DNA of 39,361 nucleotides from JAUSIF01 sp036556265 (GTDB taxonomy: Bacteria > Pseudomonadota > Alphaproteobacteria > Rhizobiales > Xanthobacteraceae), in assembly GCA_036556265.1 (NCBI GenBank), contig DATBJU010000007.1, forward strand, positions 1-39,361, written 5' to 3'. Shown here in pieces: positions 1-7,701 of this stretch. Position 1 is the first letter of the stretch; each line of letters begins with the position of its first letter. Both the position numbers and the translations under genes were made by a program. Under the pieces are notes generated by a model that was given only the letters and a program-made list of their open reading frames with translations, did not search any database and was not told where the DNA came from.

Positions 1-1
1 T

Positions 2-196
2 GGGCCTTTTGCTTCTCCGGACCTGATCCAATTTGCGCCGGGCCTGCCAAAGACGCGCTCGGGCAAGATCATGCGGCGAATCCTGCGCAAGATCGCCGAG
101 GATGAGTACGGTAATCTCGGCGATACGTCGACGCTGGCCGACCCGGCCGTGGTCGACGATCTCGTCAACAACCGGCAGAATCGGAAATCCGCCTGA
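2..196 (+). CDS. acs: Acetyl-coenzyme A synthetase, C-terminal end (partial)
   Basis: Only the last 64 codons are in the window; the gene starts upstream of base 1. The visible part reads through PKTRSGKIMRRILRKIA, the conserved C-terminal A10 motif of AMP-forming acetyl-CoA synthetases. Its lysine (in SGKIMRR) is the catalytic residue for adenylation and the residue that protein acetyltransferases modify to switch the enzyme off. The tail that follows (GNLGDTSTLADPAVVDDL) is typical of Acs rather than of other acyl-CoA ligases. The enzyme converts acetate, ATP and CoA to acetyl-CoA in the cytosol. It is followed after 89 bp by an L,D-transpeptidase gene on the same strand. The family is near certain; nothing can be said about its start or promoter. 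Confidence 0.93.
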   Translation, partial: GPFASPDLIQFAPGLPKTRSGKIMRRILRKIAEDEYGNLGDTSTLADPAVVDDLVNNRQNRKSA

Positions 197-285
197 GGGA
201 GGACAGAGAAAGCAGAGAGAAGCGGCAAGTCGTTAACGCAGGCCGAGACGAGGCCTCTCGCGTCGCGTGAGTTGGGGGTCGCGTA

Positions 286-792
286 ATGCGTATGTATCTT
301 GCGTATCGGGCCGCTCTGGCCCTGTGCTTCGCTTTTGTCGCCGCTTCACAAGTTTCTGCGCGAGAAGCGGTCCGGTTCGACGGCTATTCGTCCGGAACGA
401 TCGTCATCAAGACAAACGAGCGCCGTCTCTACTACGTACTCGGTGACGGCCGCGCGATTCGCTATCCGGTCGGCGTCGGCCGCTCCGGAAAGCAATGGTT
501 TGGCCACTCATCGGTCACCGGAAAGTACCTCAAGCCCGCTTGGTCGCCGCCGGCCGAGGTGAAGCGCGATGTACCCCACCTACCCGACGTGATCCCGGGC
601 GGAACGCCGCGCAATCCGATGGGAGCCGCAGCACTCACGCTATCCGGAGGCGAGTACGCGATCCACGGCACCAACGTGCCCGGCTCGGTCGGCGGCTTCG
701 TCTCTTACGGCTGTTTCCGCATGTACAACGAAGACGTGGTCGATCTCTTTGGGCGCGTCCGCGTGGGAACGCCCGTCTTGATCGAGCACTGA
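286..792 (+). CDS. Exported L,D-transpeptidase (YkuD domain)
   Basis: 168 residues. An N-terminal signal peptide (hydrophobic run at residues 6-22, likely cleavage after SQVSA at about 25) leads into a YkuD/ErfK catalytic domain. The signature histidine and cysteine are present: AIHGTN with His128, then the block SYGCFRM with Cys144 as nucleophile. Such enzymes form 3-3 peptidoglycan cross-links or anchor proteins to the wall from the periplasm. The ATG at 286 follows a GGGGG stretch at a suitable distance; a second ATG lies two codons in. There is no LysM or other wall-binding domain. Its stop lies 3 bp from the convergent stop of the alpha/beta hydrolase gene. The substrate (cross-linking or lipoprotein anchoring) cannot be told from sequence. 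Confidence 0.9.
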   Translation: MRMYLAYRAALALCFAFVAASQVSAREAVRFDGYSSGTIVIKTNERRLYYVLGDGRAIRYPVGVGRSGKQWFGHSSVTGKYLKPAWSPPAEVKRDVPHLPDVIPGGTPRNPMGAAALTLSGGEYAIHGTNVPGSVGGFVSYGCFRMYNEDVVDLFGRVRVGTPVLIEH

Positions 793-795
793 CTG

Positions 796-1515
796 CTAGA
801 TCGCGCTCAGAAGAACCTCGAGCGTCCGTTCGGGCATGTCCATCATCACTTCATGCCCGCATGCGAGCTCATGCGTCTCCCAAGCGGGATCGCCCTTGCA
901 TTTGTCGTAGAACTGCTTGAACGGGCTGGGACGGCCGAGCTCGCTCGCCCAAACATAGATTCGCTTTTTGATCGAAGCGCCGGCGCCGGAAAGCATTACT
1001 CGCTCCGTGAAGCAGGCGAGCGGATGCGGACCTGTCAGCTTCTCATAAAGCGGCGCATCCGCAGCATTCAGGTTCCAGAATGAGGCGGGCGGAGAAGGAA
1101 TTGCGAATCCGCCATGACCGCCCGCACTCGCAAGGTACCGTGCGGTGTTGGCTGGAATATTGATGTCCCAGATCGACTGGCCGTCCTCCGGCAGAAACGC
1201 GTCGAGATAGACGAGCGAGGAAATTTGCTTGGGGATGCGATCGGCCACCCCGGTAATCACCATCCCTCCGTAAGAGTGCCCCGCGAGCACCGCGCGCTCG
1301 ACGCTTTCATATTTGAAGACGTTTAGGACGTCCTGGATGTGCGTGGACAAATTGACTGAGCCATTCAAGAGATGCGCGCGCTCGCCACAGCCGGTGAGAC
1401 TCGGCGCATAAACGACGTGGCCTCGCGAACGTAACGCCTCCGCGACTCGCTGATAGTTCCACCCGCCACCCCAGGCACCGTGAATCAGCACAAACGTCGT
1501 CTTCTTCTCGGCCAT
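796..1515 (-). CDS. Alpha/beta hydrolase (methylesterase/hydroxynitrile lyase-like family)
   Basis: 239 residues with a complete alpha/beta-hydrolase triad. The oxyanion motif HGAWGGGW is at residues 11-18, the nucleophile elbow GHSYGG carries the serine, LDAFLPEDG supplies a candidate acid, and ACGHEVMMDMP near the C-terminus supplies the histidine. HGAWGGGW together with GHSYGG is typical of the small esterase group that includes plant methylesterases, hydroxynitrile lyases and bacterial EstC-like carboxylesterases. No signal peptide is seen, so it is probably cytosolic. The ATG at 1515 follows a strong GGGAGGGG ribosome-binding site 5 nt upstream. It is transcribed alone. The substrate is unknown; hydrolysis of a small ester is the safest statement. 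Confidence 0.85.
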   Translation of the reverse strand: MAEKKTTFVLIHGAWGGGWNYQRVAEALRSRGHVVYAPSLTGCGERAHLLNGSVNLSTHIQDVLNVFKYESVERAVLAGHSYGGMVITGVADRIPKQISSLVYLDAFLPEDGQSIWDINIPANTARYLASAGGHGGFAIPSPPASFWNLNAADAPLYEKLTGPHPLACFTERVMLSGAGASIKKRIYVWASELGRPSPFKQFYDKCKGDPAWETHELACGHEVMMDMPERTLEVLLSAI

Positions 1516-1599
1516 CGACCCCTCCCGGACACGGTCGTGATCACACGAAAACCTTCTCGCGCTTGCGCGCCCGCCTACGCGTTTGCTCCCTGGGTCGGC

Positions 1600-1809
1600 T
1601 CACGAGAAATCGCTGGCGATCCCCTTGCTTTCCCAGTCGCCATAGCGAACGGGTTCGGGGCCATCACGGCCGCCGCGCTCCTTGGGCATCGACTTGGCGC
1701 GTGCATCGATTTCCGCGCGGCGTACCGCCGCCTCCGCGAGCGCACGCTCCGCCGCAGGCGTGAGGACCTTGGGGCCTCGTTGACCCGAATTCGGCTTTTG
1801 CACGGGCAT
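1600..1809 (-). CDS. DUF1674 / SDHAF4-like succinate dehydrogenase assembly factor
   Basis: 69 residues from the ATG at 1809; an ATG two codons earlier (1815) is also possible, and the frame stays open to a TTG at 1908, which would add an unconserved N-terminus. The C-terminal block GGRDGPEPVRYGDWESKGIA is the hallmark of DUF1674. That family includes the eukaryotic mitochondrial factor SDHAF4 (Sdh8), which binds flavinylated SdhA and shields it before complex II is assembled. The length matches the family (about 65-75 residues), and the N-terminal half is charged and probably helical. It lies downstream of no sdh gene here and is divergent from htpX. The family call is firm; the function in this organism is inferred from SDHAF4. 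Confidence 0.82.
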   Translation of the reverse strand: MPVQKPNSGQRGPKVLTPAAERALAEAAVRRAEIDARAKSMPKERGGRDGPEPVRYGDWESKGIASDFS

Positions 1810-1925
1810 GACCATAGCGTTTTTCGAACACCCGCACGGGCCGGCCGTCAAGCGTCTTGCGCGCGCGACGGCCACCACCCATCTTTTGCTATCGGGGCGG
1901 CTGATCAAGCCGTTCGGAGGGATTG

Positions 1926-2843
1926 ATGAACTATCTAAAGACCGCCATTCTGCTCGCCGGGCTCACGGCGTTGTTCATGGCCGTCGGATTCGTCATCGGC
2001 GGCGAGACCGGCATGCTGATCGCGCTCGTCGTTGCGGGTGGCATGAACCTCTTTGCCTATTGGAATTCCGACAAGCTCGTGCTGAGCATGAACGGCGCGC
2101 GCGAAGTCGACGAGGCAACGGCGCCGGAGCTGACAGGCCTCGTTCGTGAGCTCGCGGGCCGCGCCGGTCTGCCGATGCCCCGTGTCTATCTCATGGATAA
2201 CCCGCAACCGAATGCGTTTGCGACCGGCCGCAATCCGCAGAACGCCGCGGTTGCCGCCACGACCGGCCTGCTCAACATGCTGAGCCGCGAGGAAGTCGCC
2301 GGCGTGCTCGCCCACGAGCTTGCGCACGTCAAAAATCGCGACACGCTCACCATGACTGTAACCGCGACGATCGCCGGCGCGATCTCCATGCTCTCGCAGT
2401 TTGGCCTCTTCTTCGGGGGCAATCGCAATAACAACCCCCTCGGCGCTGTAGGACTCATCCTCGTCGTCATCCTTGCGCCGATTGCTGCAATGATCGTCCA
2501 AATGGCGATTAGCCGCTCGCGCGAATATCAGGCGGATCGGTTTGGTGCGGAGATCTGCGGCCGCCCACGTTGGCTCGCGTCTGCGCTCGCGAAGATCTCC
2601 AATGCCGCGCAGCGAATTCCCAACGAGGCCGCGGAGGCGAACCCTGCGACAGCGCATCTCTTCATCGTCAATCCGCTCTCGGGCGAGCGAATGGACAATC
2701 TATTCTCGACTCACCCGGCGACGGAGAACCGGATTGCTGCGCTCGAAGCGCTTGAGCGCGAAATGGGCGATCGTGGTGCAACGAACGTGAGTACCGCATC
2801 CAACACAGGCCCGTGGGCTGCGCAACGCGGCCCGTGGGGCTGA
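1926..2843 (+). CDS. htpX: Membrane zinc metalloprotease HtpX
   Basis: 305 residues. Two N-terminal membrane segments (about residues 5-25 and 28-46) are followed by the M48 peptidase domain with the zinc motif HELAH at 130-134 (HEXXH). Two further hydrophobic segments follow, and the third zinc ligand glutamate lies in SREYQADRFG. HtpX degrades misfolded inner-membrane proteins, complementing FtsH. The frame could also begin at TTG 1923, but GGAGG at 1916-1920 is 5 nt from the ATG at 1926 and only 2 nt from the TTG, so the ATG is preferred. The next gene, rsmB, starts 10 bp after the stop, suggesting cotranscription. The divergent neighbour is the SDHAF4-like gene. Confidence 0.95.
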   Translation: MNYLKTAILLAGLTALFMAVGFVIGGETGMLIALVVAGGMNLFAYWNSDKLVLSMNGAREVDEATAPELTGLVRELAGRAGLPMPRVYLMDNPQPNAFATGRNPQNAAVAATTGLLNMLSREEVAGVLAHELAHVKNRDTLTMTVTATIAGAISMLSQFGLFFGGNRNNNPLGAVGLILVVILAPIAAMIVQMAISRSREYQADRFGAEICGRPRWLASALAKISNAAQRIPNEAAEANPATAHLFIVNPLSGERMDNLFSTHPATENRIAALEALEREMGDRGATNVSTASNTGPWAAQRGPWG

Positions 2844-2853
2844 GGACTGATCC

Positions 2854-4179
2854 TTGAGCGGCGCGCGACCCAAAGCGCGCGCCGAAGCGCCAGGCCTAGC
2901 AAGCAGGGTTGTCGCCGCTCGCGCGCTCCACGCGATCCTGCAACGCGGCCGCCCGCTCGACGATGCGATCGGGGCGCGCGAATTCAGTGCCCTCCCTCTT
3001 CGCGATCGCGCGCTCGCTCGCATGCTCGTTGCGACGGTGCTGCGCCGGCTCGGTACTTTGCGCGCCCTCATCGGTGAGTACCTCGACAGCGGCCTTCCCA
3101 AGGATGCGCCGCACGTTGAGATCGCCCTCCTGCTGGGCGCGGCACAGATTCTTTTTCTCGATGTGCCCGATCACGCTGCAGTCGACCTCTCGGTAAGTCT
3201 TGCATCGAGGCGGCGCAAAGCGCGCTACGCTGGCCTCGCCAACGCGGTACTGCGGCGCGTTGCGCGCGACGGCCCCGCGCGCGCAGCCAAACTGGATCCG
3301 TCGCTTGACACGCCGTCCTGGCTGCTTGATCGCTGGCGGCGCACATATGGACGCGATACAGCGGCGGCGATTGCTCTGGCACACCGACACGAGCCGCCGC
3401 TCGACCTTTCCGTGAAGGGGGATCCGTCTAGTTGGGCGGAACGCCTCGGTGGTCGAGTGCTTCCTACAGGCACGGTCCGGCTGGCTGAAACCGGGCCGAT
3501 CCCCACTCTGCCGGGTTTCGCAGAAGGCGCATGGTGGGTGCAGGATGTCGCTGCAAGTCTGCCGGCGCGCCTTCTGGGCGACGTCTCGGGCCGGTTCATT
3601 GTCGACCTCTGCGCCGCCCCTGGCGGCAAGACCGCACAACTCGCTGCGGCAGGAGCACGCGTTGTCGCCGTCGATCGGTCAGCAACCAGACTGAAGCGCT
3701 TGAACGAAAATCTCGCGCGCCTCTCGCTAAAGGCGGAAACCGTAGTGGCCGATTTGACCGAATGGAGCGCCGATCCCTTTGACGCCGTACTTCTTGACGC
3801 GCCTTGCTCAGCCACCGGCACGATCCGCCGGCGCCCCGATGTTCCTTGGCGAAAGCGCCCCGAGGATATCGCAACGCTCGCCTCTGTTCAGGAGCGTCTC
3901 CTCGATCGAGCCGCAGCCCTTACGCGCCCCGGCGGACTTCTCGTCTACGCCACCTGCTCACTCGAGCCGGAGGAGGGTGAGCGTCAGATCGGTTCGTTCC
4001 TCGCACGCCATACCGGATTCGTGCGCCTGCCGGTTGCACCCGACGAAGTCGGCGGCGTCATCGAGTTCGTTTCTCCGGCCGGAGATTTGCGCACGCTGCC
4101 CTGCCACTTGCCTGACGCGGACCCACGCTTCGCAGGCTGCGATGGCTTTTATTCCGCGCGGCTGCAGCGTCTTTCCTAA
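2854..4179 (+). CDS. rsmB: 16S rRNA (cytosine-5)-methyltransferase RsmB/Fmu
   Basis: 441 residues starting at a TTG that follows the htpX stop by 10 bp. The first about 140 residues form a NusB-like RNA-binding domain. The SAM-dependent methyltransferase domain carries VDLCAAPGGKT (SAM binding, about residue 250), DAPCSATGTIRR (about 315-326, motif IV catalytic-loop cysteine) and YATCSLEPEEG (about 364-374, motif VI nucleophile cysteine). This two-cysteine arrangement defines m5C RNA methyltransferases. RsmB modifies 16S rRNA (C967 in E. coli). The TTG start is the weak point, but no better in-frame ATG lies nearby. A 96-bp gap with nested inverted repeats separates it from the next gene. Confidence 0.93.
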   Translation: MSGARPKARAEAPGLASRVVAARALHAILQRGRPLDDAIGAREFSALPLRDRALARMLVATVLRRLGTLRALIGEYLDSGLPKDAPHVEIALLLGAAQILFLDVPDHAAVDLSVSLASRRRKARYAGLANAVLRRVARDGPARAAKLDPSLDTPSWLLDRWRRTYGRDTAAAIALAHRHEPPLDLSVKGDPSSWAERLGGRVLPTGTVRLAETGPIPTLPGFAEGAWWVQDVAASLPARLLGDVSGRFIVDLCAAPGGKTAQLAAAGARVVAVDRSATRLKRLNENLARLSLKAETVVADLTEWSADPFDAVLLDAPCSATGTIRRRPDVPWRKRPEDIATLASVQERLLDRAAALTRPGGLLVYATCSLEPEEGERQIGSFLARHTGFVRLPVAPDEVGGVIEFVSPAGDLRTLPCHLPDADPRFAGCDGFYSARLQRLS

Positions 4180-4203
4180 GTTCATGCATGTGGTTGGACA
4201 CAT

Positions 4204-4274
4204 GAGTCGGCTTCGATATGTTGTCGTCGAGGGAGCGGGCGCACCGCGCCCGGACGGAAAGAGGCAACCGACTC
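4204..4274 (+). repeat. Nested inverted repeats between rsmB and the heparinase-like gene
   Basis: The outer arms GAGTCGG (4204-4210) and CCGACTC (4268-4274) end one base before the ATG at 4276. They enclose an inner hairpin CGGGCG (4236-4241), loop CACCG, CGCCCG (4247-4252). The ribosome-binding-site-like GGAAAGAGG (4256-4264) lies between the inner and outer right arms, so folding could hide or expose the start region. There is no T-run, so it is not a standard intrinsic terminator. This is seen directly; a regulatory role is speculative. Confidence 0.4.
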
Positions 4275-4275
4275 G

Positions 4276-6033
4276 ATGAGTCGTGAAGCGCTTGCGGAGC
4301 GGATGCGGCTCGCGCGATTTGTCGCCGGTCACGGCTGGCGCAGGTTCGTCACCAAGCTGACCGCTAATCCCCGCTATCGTTGGCGGATCGGGCTAGCCGT
4401 GCCTGAGCGGCTCGTGATCGCACCGCAAGACCTGCGCACCGGCGATCCGACGCTTGCCAGCGAGTTTTACGCGGGACGTTTCGCCTTCGCCGGCAAGGTA
4501 GTCGCAACTGACGGTCGCTCCCCTTTCGAGATGCCACCGCCCTCGCGCGAGTGGGCCGAGGCGCTGCTCGGCTTCAACTGGCTGCGCCATCTGCGATCCG
4601 CGGGCACTACAATCGCCCAGGTCAATGCACGGGCGCTTGTCGGCGACTGGATTGCAATCCAGGGCGGCGGTCATCCGATGGCGTGGGAGCCCGATATTGT
4701 TTCCCGCCGCATTATTTCCTGGCTCACTCAGGCGCCGCTCATCCTCGAAGGGGCTGACCACGTCTTTTACCGCTCGTTCCTGAAAAGTCTTGCGCGTCAG
4801 GTGCGCTATCTTCGTCGCACAATCGGCGAGACCCGCGACGGCTATCCGCGTCTGCTCGCGACGATTGCACTGACTTTCGCAGGGCTGTGCATCGAAAATG
4901 AAACCCGGCTGCTGAAATCGAGCGCGCGCCGCCTCGCCGCCGAATTGAACCGACAAATCCTCCCGGACGGTGGGCATATCAGCCGTAACCCGGGGATACT
5001 GATAGACCTCTTGCTCGATCTGTTACCGCTACGCCAGTCGTTTGAGGCGCGTAGCGCGCCCTCGCCCACCTCCCTGCTTCATGCGATCGACCGGATGATG
5101 CCGATGCTTCGTTTCTTCCGGCACCGCGACGGCGCCTTTGCACAATTCAACGGAATGGGCGCGACGCCCGCTGATCTGCTCGCCACCGTGCTCGCTTACG
5201 ACGATGCACGCGGCGCGCCCGTGTCGAACGCACCGCACTCCGGCTACCAGCGCCTCGACGCAGGCGAAAGCATCGTGATCGTCGACACAGGCGCACCGCC
5301 ACCCATGATGCTCAGTCACGAGGCCCACGCGGGCTGCCTCTCGTTCGAATTCTCGCACGGCCGCAACCGCATCGTTGTCAATTGCGGCATGCCAGCCGCC
5401 AATCGCGACGCCTGGCGTGCCGCCGCCCGAGCTACCGCGGCGCACTCGACGGTCACGCTCAACGACGCGTCATCGTGCCGCTTTCTGGCAGGCGCCACCT
5501 ATAACCGCCTGATTGGTGTTCCGATTGTCGAGGGCCCAAGCCCGGTTCGCGTCTCACGCGGCGAGCGCAACGGCGCACAAGTCGTCCGCGCAATGCACGA
5601 CGGCTACGCCTCTCGTTTCGGCCTTCTGCATCAGCGCTCGTTCCGGTTGTCCGAGGACGGCGAGCGGCTCGACGGCGAAGACGTTTTCTTCACCACGGAG
5701 GGCGACGCAGTCCCGACCGACGCTCCGGACGCCTTCGTGATTCGTTTTCATCTTCACCCCAACGTGAAAGCGAGCCGCCGCACCGACGGAAGCAGTGTTC
5801 TCCTTGTGCTTCCTGGCAAAGAAAGCTGGCTGTTCAGCGCGCCGAACATGAACGTTGAGCTCGAGGACAGCGTGTTCCTGTCGGCGACCGACGGGCCGCG
5901 CCGCACAAGCCAGATCGTCATCGCCGACCAGGTGCGCGCCCTGCCGCGTGTCGTCTGGACCTTCATCCGCGCCACCACGTCACAGTCGGACCGCGAAAAG
6001 GCCGACGCCGTCGGACCACAACTTCCGCTCTGA
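4276..6033 (+). CDS. Heparinase II/III family protein
   Basis: 585 residues. The N-terminal half is alpha-helical with many aromatic residues (WRWRIGL, FNWLRHL, DGYPRLLATIALTFAGLC), resembling the alpha/alpha-toroid of heparinase II/III-type lyases. The C-terminal half is beta-rich (SYELEFSH-like LSFEFSHGRNRIVVNCG, then HSTVTLNDASSCRF), matching the heparinase II/III C-terminal domain. These lyases cleave uronic-acid polysaccharides by beta-elimination. No signal peptide is visible, which is unusual for a polysaccharide lyase and suggests a role on an intracellular or self-made polymer. The start ATG at 4276 follows AAAGAGG. The order rsmB, this gene, purH is, to my knowledge, recurrent in Hyphomicrobiales. 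The substrate is unknown. Confidence 0.83.
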   Translation: MSREALAERMRLARFVAGHGWRRFVTKLTANPRYRWRIGLAVPERLVIAPQDLRTGDPTLASEFYAGRFAFAGKVVATDGRSPFEMPPPSREWAEALLGFNWLRHLRSAGTTIAQVNARALVGDWIAIQGGGHPMAWEPDIVSRRIISWLTQAPLILEGADHVFYRSFLKSLARQVRYLRRTIGETRDGYPRLLATIALTFAGLCIENETRLLKSSARRLAAELNRQILPDGGHISRNPGILIDLLLDLLPLRQSFEARSAPSPTSLLHAIDRMMPMLRFFRHRDGAFAQFNGMGATPADLLATVLAYDDARGAPVSNAPHSGYQRLDAGESIVIVDTGAPPPMMLSHEAHAGCLSFEFSHGRNRIVVNCGMPAANRDAWRAAARATAAHSTVTLNDASSCRFLAGATYNRLIGVPIVEGPSPVRVSRGERNGAQVVRAMHDGYASRFGLLHQRSFRLSEDGERLDGEDVFFTTEGDAVPTDAPDAFVIRFHLHPNVKASRRTDGSSVLLVLPGKESWLFSAPNMNVELEDSVFLSATDGPRRTSQIVIADQVRALPRVVWTFIRATTSQSDREKADAVGPQLPL

Positions 6034-6111
6034 GACGCTTCGCCCGTTTCCCCCGCGCCGCGCCCGTGCTATCGCGGCCCGCGTCCGAAACGACGTCCCA
6101 CTGATCGCGAA

Positions 6112-7701
6112 ATGTCGAACCGCGTCCGCCCTGTCACCCGCGCCCTGATCTCGGTCTCCGACAAGAGCGGATTGATCGAGTTTGCTCGCGCGCTCGCAGA
6201 AGGGGGCACGACGCTCGTCTCTACCGGTGGAACTGCCCGCACCCTGGCCGATGCCGATCTCCGCGTCACGGACGTCGCGACGCTCACCGGCTTTCCGGAG
6301 ATGATGGATGGGCGGGTGAAGACCCTGCACCCGAAGGTACACGGCGCGATCCTCGCCGTACGCGACGAGAAATCGCATGTCGACGCCATGCGCGAGCACT
6401 CAATCGAGCCGATCGACCTCGTGATAGTGAACCTGTATCCGTTCGAGGCGACGCTCGCTAAGGGGGCCAGCCTTGAGGAATGCATCGAAAACATAGATAT
6501 CGGTGGCCCCGCCCTGATCCGCGCCGCGGCGAAGAACCATGGCGACGTAGCCGTTGTCGTCGATCCGGCCGACTATGAAATGGTGCGAAAGGAGATCGCG
6601 GCACATGGCGGCACAACGCTTGCGTTACGCCGTCTCCTCGCAGCCAAGGCGTTTGCGCGCACCTCTGCCTACGATGCGGCAATAGCCGGCTGGTTTTCCG
6701 AGCATACCGGCCTTGAAGCGCCGGTCTGGCGCTCCTTTGCCGGCAAGTTGATCGAACGACTCCGCTACGGCGAGAACCCGCACCAGAATGCCACGTTCTA
6801 TGGAAGCCCCGAGCAGCGCTTCGGTGTCGCCACCGCGCGTCAGGTGCAGGGCAAGGAACTCTCGTACAATAATATCGCCGACACCGACGCGGCTTACGAG
6901 TGTGTCGCCGAGTTCGATCCCAAGCGCGGCGCCGCCGTCGTGATCGTAAAGCACGCCAATCCTTGCGGCGTTGCCGAGGGCAAGAGCGCGCTCGAAGCGT
7001 ACAAGAAGGCTCTCGCGTGCGATCCGGTCTCCGCCTTCGGCGGCATCGTCGCCCTCAATCGAACGCTCGACGCCGATGCCGCGAACGCGATCGTTGAGAT
7101 CTTCACCGAGGTGATCGTCGCACCGGACGCCAGCGAAGAAGCGATAAGGATCATCGGCGCGAAAAAGAATCTCCGCCTGCTTCTCGCCGGCGGGCTCCCC
7201 GATCCGCGCGCACGCGGCCTTTCTTTTCGCTCGGTCGCGGGCGGCGTCCTCGTGCAGACCCGCGACAATGCGGTTGTCGACGATCTTGACCTCAAGGCGG
7301 TCACTAGGCGCAAACCCACGCCCGAGGAGCTGTCAGATCTCAAGTTCGCCTTCCGAGTGGCCAAACACGTCAAATCCAATGCGATCGTTTACGCGAGGGA
7401 TGGCGCGACCGTCGGCATCGGAGCGGGCCAGATGAGTCGCGTCGATTCCGCGCGCATCGCCGCGCTCAAAGCCCGCGATGCAGCCAAGGCAGCGGGAGGG
7501 GGTGAGCCGCTCACGATCGGTTCGGTCGTCGCCTCAGATGCGTTTTTTCCGTTCGCAGATGGGCTGCTTGTCGCAGTGGAAGCGGGCGCGACCGCCGTCA
7601 TTCAACCGGGCGGATCGATGCGCGACGATGAGGTGATCGCCGCCGCCAACGACAAGAGTGTAGCGATGGTATTTACCGGCGTCCGACACTTCCGCCACTG
7701 A
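6112..7701 (+). CDS. purH: Bifunctional AICAR formyltransferase / IMP cyclohydrolase PurH
   Basis: 529 residues, the usual PurH length. The first about 145 residues form the MGS-like IMP cyclohydrolase domain (ALISVSDKSGL, then TLHPKVHGAILAVRD). The rest is the AICAR transformylase domain, with GENPHQNATFY, KHANPCGVAEG and the C-terminal VASDAFFPFADG and EAGATAVIQPGGSMRDDE blocks. It catalyses the last two steps of IMP synthesis, using 10-formyltetrahydrofolate. The ATG at 6112 has no strong ribosome-binding site, but the protein start (RALISVSDKSG) matches the family. Its 3' end overlaps the convergent MFS gene by 29 bp, tail to tail. Confidence 0.97.
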   Translation: MSNRVRPVTRALISVSDKSGLIEFARALAEGGTTLVSTGGTARTLADADLRVTDVATLTGFPEMMDGRVKTLHPKVHGAILAVRDEKSHVDAMREHSIEPIDLVIVNLYPFEATLAKGASLEECIENIDIGGPALIRAAAKNHGDVAVVVDPADYEMVRKEIAAHGGTTLALRRLLAAKAFARTSAYDAAIAGWFSEHTGLEAPVWRSFAGKLIERLRYGENPHQNATFYGSPEQRFGVATARQVQGKELSYNNIADTDAAYECVAEFDPKRGAAVVIVKHANPCGVAEGKSALEAYKKALACDPVSAFGGIVALNRTLDADAANAIVEIFTEVIVAPDASEEAIRIIGAKKNLRLLLAGGLPDPRARGLSFRSVAGGVLVQTRDNAVVDDLDLKAVTRRKPTPEELSDLKFAFRVAKHVKSNAIVYARDGATVGIGAGQMSRVDSARIAALKARDAAKAAGGGEPLTIGSVVASDAFFPFADGLLVAVEAGATAVIQPGGSMRDDEVIAAANDKSVAMVFTGVRHFRH

